A stretch of 22,663 nt of DNA, from the NCBI GenBank assembly GCA_035553355.1, contig DATMJW010000016.1:1-22663 (forward strand). Reading direction: 5' to 3'. The stretch comes from Gaiellasilicea sp035553355. Its GTDB lineage: Bacteria; Actinomycetota; Thermoleophilia; Gaiellales; Gaiellaceae. A model generated the notes under the pieces. That model searched no databases. It saw only the letters and a program-made list of their open reading frames with translations, and was not told where the DNA came from. The translations under genes and the position numbers were made by a program. Each line of letters begins with the position of its first letter. Position 1 is the stretch's first letter. This document shows, piece by piece, positions 19,095 through 22,663 of this stretch.

Positions 19095-20237
19095 ATGAAG
19101 GTGGGCATCGTCGTCCCGTTCTCGTGGTCCTTCTGGGGCGCCGTCGTCGAGCACGCAGAGCTGCAGGCGGCCGCGCTCCGCCGCCTCGGCGCCGACGTCC
19201 GGCTGCTGATGGGGAACGACCCACCCGGGCAGTTCACGCGCGCGCTCCACCCGCGCGTCGGGCGGCACGGGACGCCGCCGCCGGACGTGATCCCCGTCGG
19301 GCGGTCGGTGATCGTCCCCGCGAACGGGTCCCTCCCGAACGTGATCATCAGCCCGCGCTCGATCCTGCGGATCAAGCGCGTCCTCGCGGAGGAGCGCTTC
19401 GACGTCCTGCATCTGCACGAGCCGATGACGCCGATCCCGTGCATCGCCGCGCTCGCGCTGTGGGACGGGCCGATGGTCGGCACCCACCACGCGAGCGGCG
19501 ATCTCGGCTGGATGCGGATCGCGACGCCGGTGCTCGGCTTCCTCGCGGAGCGGCTCGACCACCGGATCGCGGTCTCCGCGGAGGCGCGCGCGTCGGCGCA
19601 GCGGTGGCTCCCGGGCGAGTACGAGGTGATCCCGAACGGCGTCCTGATCCCCGAGGCCGTCGACGCGGCCGGACGGGAGCACCGGTTCGTCTTCGCCGGA
19701 AGGCACGAGCCGCGGAAGGGGCTGCAGGTGCTGCTGCGCGCATGGCCGGAGGTCCACCGCCGCACGGGAGCCCGGCTGCGCGTCGCAGGCGCCGACCCGC
19801 TGGCCGTCCGCCTCCTCCTCACACGCCTGCGCGTCCCCGACGACGGGATCGACCTGCTCGGCTTCCTCAGCCAGGACGACCTCACGGCGGAGCTCTCGTC
19901 GGCGAAGGCCCTCGTGGCGCCGTCGCTCGGGGGCGAGAGCTTCGGGATGGTGCTCACGCGCGCGTTCGCGTGCGCGACTCCGGTCGTCGCCTCGGACATC
20001 TCCGGGTACCGCGACGTGATGAGCCCCGAGACGTCGGTGGCGGTCCCTCCGGGCGACGCCGATGCGCTCGCCGAGGCGCTCGTGGCGCTCGTCGCGGACG
20101 AGGAGCGACGGGTGGCACGCGGCGCCGCGGCGCGGCGGGTGGCGATCGAGCGGTACTCGTGGGACGACATCGCGCGGCGGCTGCTCGGCATCTACGAGCG
20201 CGTCACCGGCCTCCAGCCCGCGTCGGTGGCGGCGTGA
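19095..20237 (+). CDS. GT4-family glycosyltransferase, PimA-like (380 aa)
   Basis: A GT-B glycosyltransferase with the layout of mycobacterial PimA, the phosphatidylinositol mannosyltransferase. N-terminal acceptor domain: MKVGIVVPFSW, FDVLHLHEPMTP and GTHHASGD. C-terminal donor domain: FAGRHEPRKGLQVLL (Arg and Lys contacting the nucleotide diphosphate) and SLGGESFGMVL. In the family EX7E motif the first Glu is Glu281, but the second position is Arg289 where PimA has Glu, so donor binding may differ. The ATG at 19095 follows a TAGACT element by 9 bp. The stop overlaps the following membrane-protein gene as GTGA. Likely acts at the inner face of the membrane on a lipid acceptor. Confidence 0.88.
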   Translation: MKVGIVVPFSWSFWGAVVEHAELQAAALRRLGADVRLLMGNDPPGQFTRALHPRVGRHGTPPPDVIPVGRSVIVPANGSLPNVIISPRSILRIKRVLAEERFDVLHLHEPMTPIPCIAALALWDGPMVGTHHASGDLGWMRIATPVLGFLAERLDHRIAVSAEARASAQRWLPGEYEVIPNGVLIPEAVDAAGREHRFVFAGRHEPRKGLQVLLRAWPEVHRRTGARLRVAGADPLAVRLLLTRLRVPDDGIDLLGFLSQDDLTAELSSAKALVAPSLGGESFGMVLTRAFACATPVVASDISGYRDVMSPETSVAVPPGDADALAEALVALVADEERRVARGAAARRVAIERYSWDDIARRLLGIYERVTGLQPASVAA

Positions 20238-21283
20238 GGCTCCTGCGGAGCCGCTGGGTCCAAGCCGGCGCAGTGGTCGTCCTCCTCGCGGGCGCGAGCG
20301 GCCTCGTCTGGTGGCGCGGGCCCGACTGGGGCGTCGTCTACCACGCGTTCGACTTCGTCAACTGGGCGTGGATCGGGCTCGCGCTCGCGCTGAACCTGCT
20401 CTCGGTCGTCGCGCGCTCGATCGCGTGGCGGCTCACGATCGGGCAGGCGATCGACCCGCAGCCGCCGTACCGGAGCGTCTTCTCCGCCTTCGCGATCGGG
20501 CTCCTCGGCAACGCGGCGCTGCCGGGGCGGATCGGCGAGCTCGCGCGGGTCGCCGTGCTGCGCCGGCGGCTGCGCCGGCACGGGCGCGGCACGAGCGCCG
20601 CCCTCCTCGGCACCGTCTTCGCGCACCGGCTCTTCGACCTGATCCCCGCGCTGCTCCTGATCGCGTACGTCCTCGGCACCGCGCGGATCCCGAACTGGGC
20701 GATCACGAGCCTCGTCGTCGTGGCGTGCCTCGGCATCGTCCTCTTCGCCGCCGCGATGGTGACCGCCCGCCGCGGCGAGCGTCCGGCGCTCGACGGGCTC
20801 GGCCCGGTCCGCCGGCTCCTGACGATGGCGCGCGAAGGGCTCTCGGTGCTGAAGGCGCCGCTGCCCGCCGCCGGCGCGATCCTCTTCCAGTGCGCGGGCT
20901 GGCTCCTCCAGCTGCTCGCGGTCTACGTGGCGATGCGCGCGTTCGACATCCACGCGCCGCTCCCGGCCGCCGGCCTCGTACTGCTGCTGATGAACGTCGC
21001 GACGATCTTCCCGCTCTGGCCGGGGAACATCGGCCTCCTCCAGGCCGCGGTCGCGCTGCCCCTCGTCCAGTACGGCGTCGACTACGGCACCGGCTTCGCC
21101 TACGGGCTCGTGCTGCAGGTGATCGAGATGTCCGTCGGAGTCGGCGTCGGGCTCCTGTTCCTCGCCCGCGAGGGAATGTCGTTCGCGGCGCTGCGCTCGA
21201 TCCCGCAGCTCGGCGACGACGAAGAGGCGCTGCCGGACGTCGATCTCGAACGGCCGCATGCGCGCGCTGGCGTGCCCGGGTAG
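20234..21283 (+). CDS. Flippase-like membrane protein, LPG-synthase TM/UPF0104 family (349 aa)
   Basis: An integral membrane protein with about eight hydrophobic segments, matching the transmembrane domain family of lysylphosphatidylglycerol synthases (UPF0104, AglD-like). Landmarks are RSIAWRLTIGQAI, LLGNAALPGRIGELARVAVL, TVFAHRLFDLIPALLL and the late FPLWPGNIGLLQAAVALPL. It has no C-terminal aminoacyl-transfer domain, so it is not a lysyl-PG synthase; such stand-alone proteins are usually annotated as flippase-like. The GTG start at 20234 overlaps the glycosyltransferase stop (GTGA). Coupling to a PimA-like enzyme suggests movement or modification of the glycolipid it makes. The soluble C-terminal tail is about 40 residues. 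Confidence 0.88.
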   Translation: MRLLRSRWVQAGAVVVLLAGASGLVWWRGPDWGVVYHAFDFVNWAWIGLALALNLLSVVARSIAWRLTIGQAIDPQPPYRSVFSAFAIGLLGNAALPGRIGELARVAVLRRRLRRHGRGTSAALLGTVFAHRLFDLIPALLLIAYVLGTARIPNWAITSLVVVACLGIVLFAAAMVTARRGERPALDGLGPVRRLLTMAREGLSVLKAPLPAAGAILFQCAGWLLQLLAVYVAMRAFDIHAPLPAAGLVLLLMNVATIFPLWPGNIGLLQAAVALPLVQYGVDYGTGFAYGLVLQVIEMSVGVGVGLLFLAREGMSFAALRSIPQLGDDEEALPDVDLERPHARAGVPG

Positions 21284-22196
21284 CCTCAAGGGCGTCCTCA
21301 CCGCGCCCGACGCCGCCGCCGCGCTCGCGGAGGGACTGCGGGCGGGGGGTGCCGACGCGGTGGAGCTCCCGGTCGCCGACGGAGGCGAGGGCACGGCGGA
21401 CGTGCTGCGGCGGGCGCTCGGAGGCAGCTGGCTCGGAGCTGTGGTGACCGACGCGTTCGGTGCGCCGCGCGACGTCGAGTGGCTCCTGCTGCCGGACGGG
21501 ACGGCGGTCGTCGAGGCCGCCGCCGCGATCCCGCTCGACCCTTCCCGCCTCGACCCGCTCGCGGCGACGAGCCGCGGCTTCGGCGAGCTCGTGCTCGCGG
21601 CGCTCGCGGCGCGCCCTCGCGCGCTCGTCGTCTGCCTCGGCGGCACCGCCACAGTCGACGCCGGGGAGGGCATGCGTGAGGTGCTCGACGCGCTCCCCGT
21701 CCCGACGCGCGCGCTCTGCGACGTCCGGACGACCCTCTGGGACGCACCGCGCGTGTTCGGCCCGCAGAAGGGGGCGTCGCCGGCCGACGTGGCGGTGCTC
21801 GAGCGGCGGCTGCGGCTGCAGCACGACCTCGTCCCTCACGCGGACGTCCCCGGCGCCGGCGCCGCCGGGGGGCTGGGCGCCGCGCTCGCGGCCCTCGGCG
21901 CCGAGCTCCTGCCGGGAGCGCCGTGGGTGCTGGAAGCGATCGGCCTCCGCGGGCGCCTGCACGCCGCCACCCTCGCCGTCACCGGCGAAGGACGCGTCGA
22001 CGCGACGACCAGCGCGGGAAAGGCCCCCGCGGCCGTCGCCGACGCGGCACGTGAGGTCGGCGTTCGCTGCGTCGTCTTCGGCGGCGTCGTCGCGGAGCCG
22101 CTACCGGGGGTCGAGACGCGCGCGCTCTCCGGAGACCCCGGCCGCGCCGCCGCCGACCTCTACGAGCTCGGGCGCGCGCTCGCGGAGCGCGGGTAG
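21258..22196 (+). CDS. Glycerate kinase (GarK/GlxK-type, 312 aa)
   Basis: The family phosphorylates D-glycerate to 2-phosphoglycerate with ATP. Recognisable motifs are CPGSLKGVLTAPDAAAALAE (family PDSFKGS), VADGGEGTADVL, GGTATVDAGEGM (family GGSATNDGG), RVFGPQKGAS and VTGEGRVDATTSAGKAP. At 312 aa it is shorter than the usual 370-380, with a gap between the GGTATVDAG and RVFGPQKGAS blocks. The ATG start lies 26 bp inside the end of the membrane-protein gene, so the two are coupled, though a metabolic link is not obvious. Departures from consensus (PDS to PGS, AT-ND to AT-VD) leave substrate specificity slightly open. Converges on the cyclic-nucleotide-binding gene with a 7-bp gap. Confidence 0.9.
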   Translation: MRALACPGSLKGVLTAPDAAAALAEGLRAGGADAVELPVADGGEGTADVLRRALGGSWLGAVVTDAFGAPRDVEWLLLPDGTAVVEAAAAIPLDPSRLDPLAATSRGFGELVLAALAARPRALVVCLGGTATVDAGEGMREVLDALPVPTRALCDVRTTLWDAPRVFGPQKGASPADVAVLERRLRLQHDLVPHADVPGAGAAGGLGAALAALGAELLPGAPWVLEAIGLRGRLHAATLAVTGEGRVDATTSAGKAPAAVADAAREVGVRCVVFGGVVAEPLPGVETRALSGDPGRAAADLYELGRALAERG

Positions 22197-22203
22197 CAGC
22201 GGG

Positions 22204-22620
22204 TCAGACGCTGCGGTGCTCGGCTGCGCGCAACTTCCGCGCGAGCGCCTGGAGCAGCTTCCACGCGATGCGGCCGTCGGTCTCGACGATCGGCCGGAAC
22301 TCCCACGGGGTCATGCCGTAGCAGAGCATGTCCGACTGGGCGGTGATGGTGGCCGTCCGCGCCTCGCCGTCGATCAGCGCGATCTCGCCGAAGTAGTCGC
22401 CCGGGCCGAGCGTCCCGCGCTCGTCGCCGGCAACCGTGACGGTCGCGGTGCCCTCGGAGATGACGAAGAAGCCGGCGCCCGCGTCGCCCTCGCTCGCGAC
22501 GGTGCTGCCGGCGGAGTAGCGGCGCTCCTTGAACGCTTCCGCCAGCGCGGCCAGCTCACGCGGCTCGAGGCCCTCGAACAACGGCACGGTCGCGATCGCT
22601 TCTGGAGACGGGTTCGGCAC
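22204..22620 (-). CDS. Cyclic nucleotide-binding domain protein without HTH (138 aa)
   Basis: A single Crp-type cNMP-binding domain. The first strand-helix region is VPLFEGLEPRELAALAEAF; the beta-roll contains GAGFFVISEGTATV; the phosphate-binding cassette is GDYFGEIALIDGEARTATI, with Glu79, Arg88 and Thr89 in the positions that contact cAMP in canonical domains. After it comes one helix (about 118-134) and the protein stops, so there is no DNA-binding domain. It may act as a stand-alone sensor that binds a partner. The GTG start at 22620 lies 7 bp after a TAGGAT -10 element, indicating a leaderless mRNA and that the gene is complete within the window. Confidence 0.88.
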   Translation of the reverse strand: MPNPSPEAIATVPLFEGLEPRELAALAEAFKERRYSAGSTVASEGDAGAGFFVISEGTATVTVAGDERGTLGPGDYFGEIALIDGEARTATITAQSDMLCYGMTPWEFRPIVETDGRIAWKLLQALARKLRAAEHRSV

Positions 22621-22627
22621 CGCCCAA

Positions 22628-22633
22628 ATCCTA
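22628..22633 (-). promoter_or_regulatory. -10 element TAGGAT of the cNMP-binding protein gene
   Basis: TAGGAT on the minus strand is followed by 7 bp and the GTG at 22620, matching the geometry of gloA, purL, ctaG and the deaminase gene. Confidence 0.55.
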
Positions 22634-22663
22634 CGCCGCGCCGGGCGAGTCGGGAAGCCGCGC

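Noticed and set aside
1..22663. Mobile element, prophage, CRISPR array, toxin-antitoxin or defence system
   Set aside because: No transposase, integrase, repeat-spacer pattern or paired small toxin/antitoxin genes were found. Base composition and gene style look uniform from end to end.

Overview
The window is very GC-rich, gene-dense, and written in actinobacterial style: GTG starts are common, many neighbouring genes overlap by 4 bp (GTGA or ATGA), intergenic gaps are short, and few genes have Shine-Dalgarno sites. A PimA-like glycosyltransferase, a caa3-type CtaG and several VOC enzymes also fit Actinomycetota. A deep-branching group such as Thermoleophilia is possible, but I infer this from style and did not test it. 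I see no mobile element, CRISPR array, tRNA or rRNA. This is mostly a chromosomal housekeeping region.

Layout: (1) 1-1570: the 3' end of msrA, then a leftward operon gloA / cupin / cupin and a leftward 67-aa orphan gene. (2) 1571-2766: an ArsR-type regulator divergent from the orphan. The shared promoter region has overlapping -35 boxes and a matched inverted repeat (CGTTC-N10-GAAC) just downstream of each -10. (3) 2763-5025: a leftward, translationally coupled operon of two EamA-family exporters and a GNAT acetyltransferase interrupted by an in-frame amber codon. (4) 5079-9178: purL-purF-MOSC, rightward; purL appears to start at CTG. (5) 9175-10673: ctaG (leftward) divergent from a VOC-like protein, with the two -10 elements sharing one TA step. 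(6) 10804-13783: purM-purN-purH. Together the pur genes supply FGAM synthetase, PRPP amidotransferase, AIR synthetase, GAR transformylase and the two final steps to IMP. (7) 13791-16375: a small membrane protein, cystathionine beta-synthase, and a third EamA transporter running into the 3' end of cbs. (8) 16442-19000: a leftward run of MhqO-like dioxygenase, MhqD-like esterase and an adenosine-deaminase-family protein with altered substrate-site residues. (9) 19095-22196: PimA-like glycosyltransferase, a flippase-like membrane protein and glycerate kinase in one rightward operon, meeting (10) a leftward cyclic-nucleotide-binding protein.

The main regulatory observation is a recurring arrangement: a TAnnnT -10 element about 7 bp upstream of the start codon, which predicts leaderless mRNAs for at least six genes. 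No wholly new multi-gene system stands out. The items most worth following are the ArsR/orphan divergent unit, the MOSC gene coupled to purF, the variant deaminase, the CTG start of purL, the amber-interrupted acetyltransferase and the shared -10 element.
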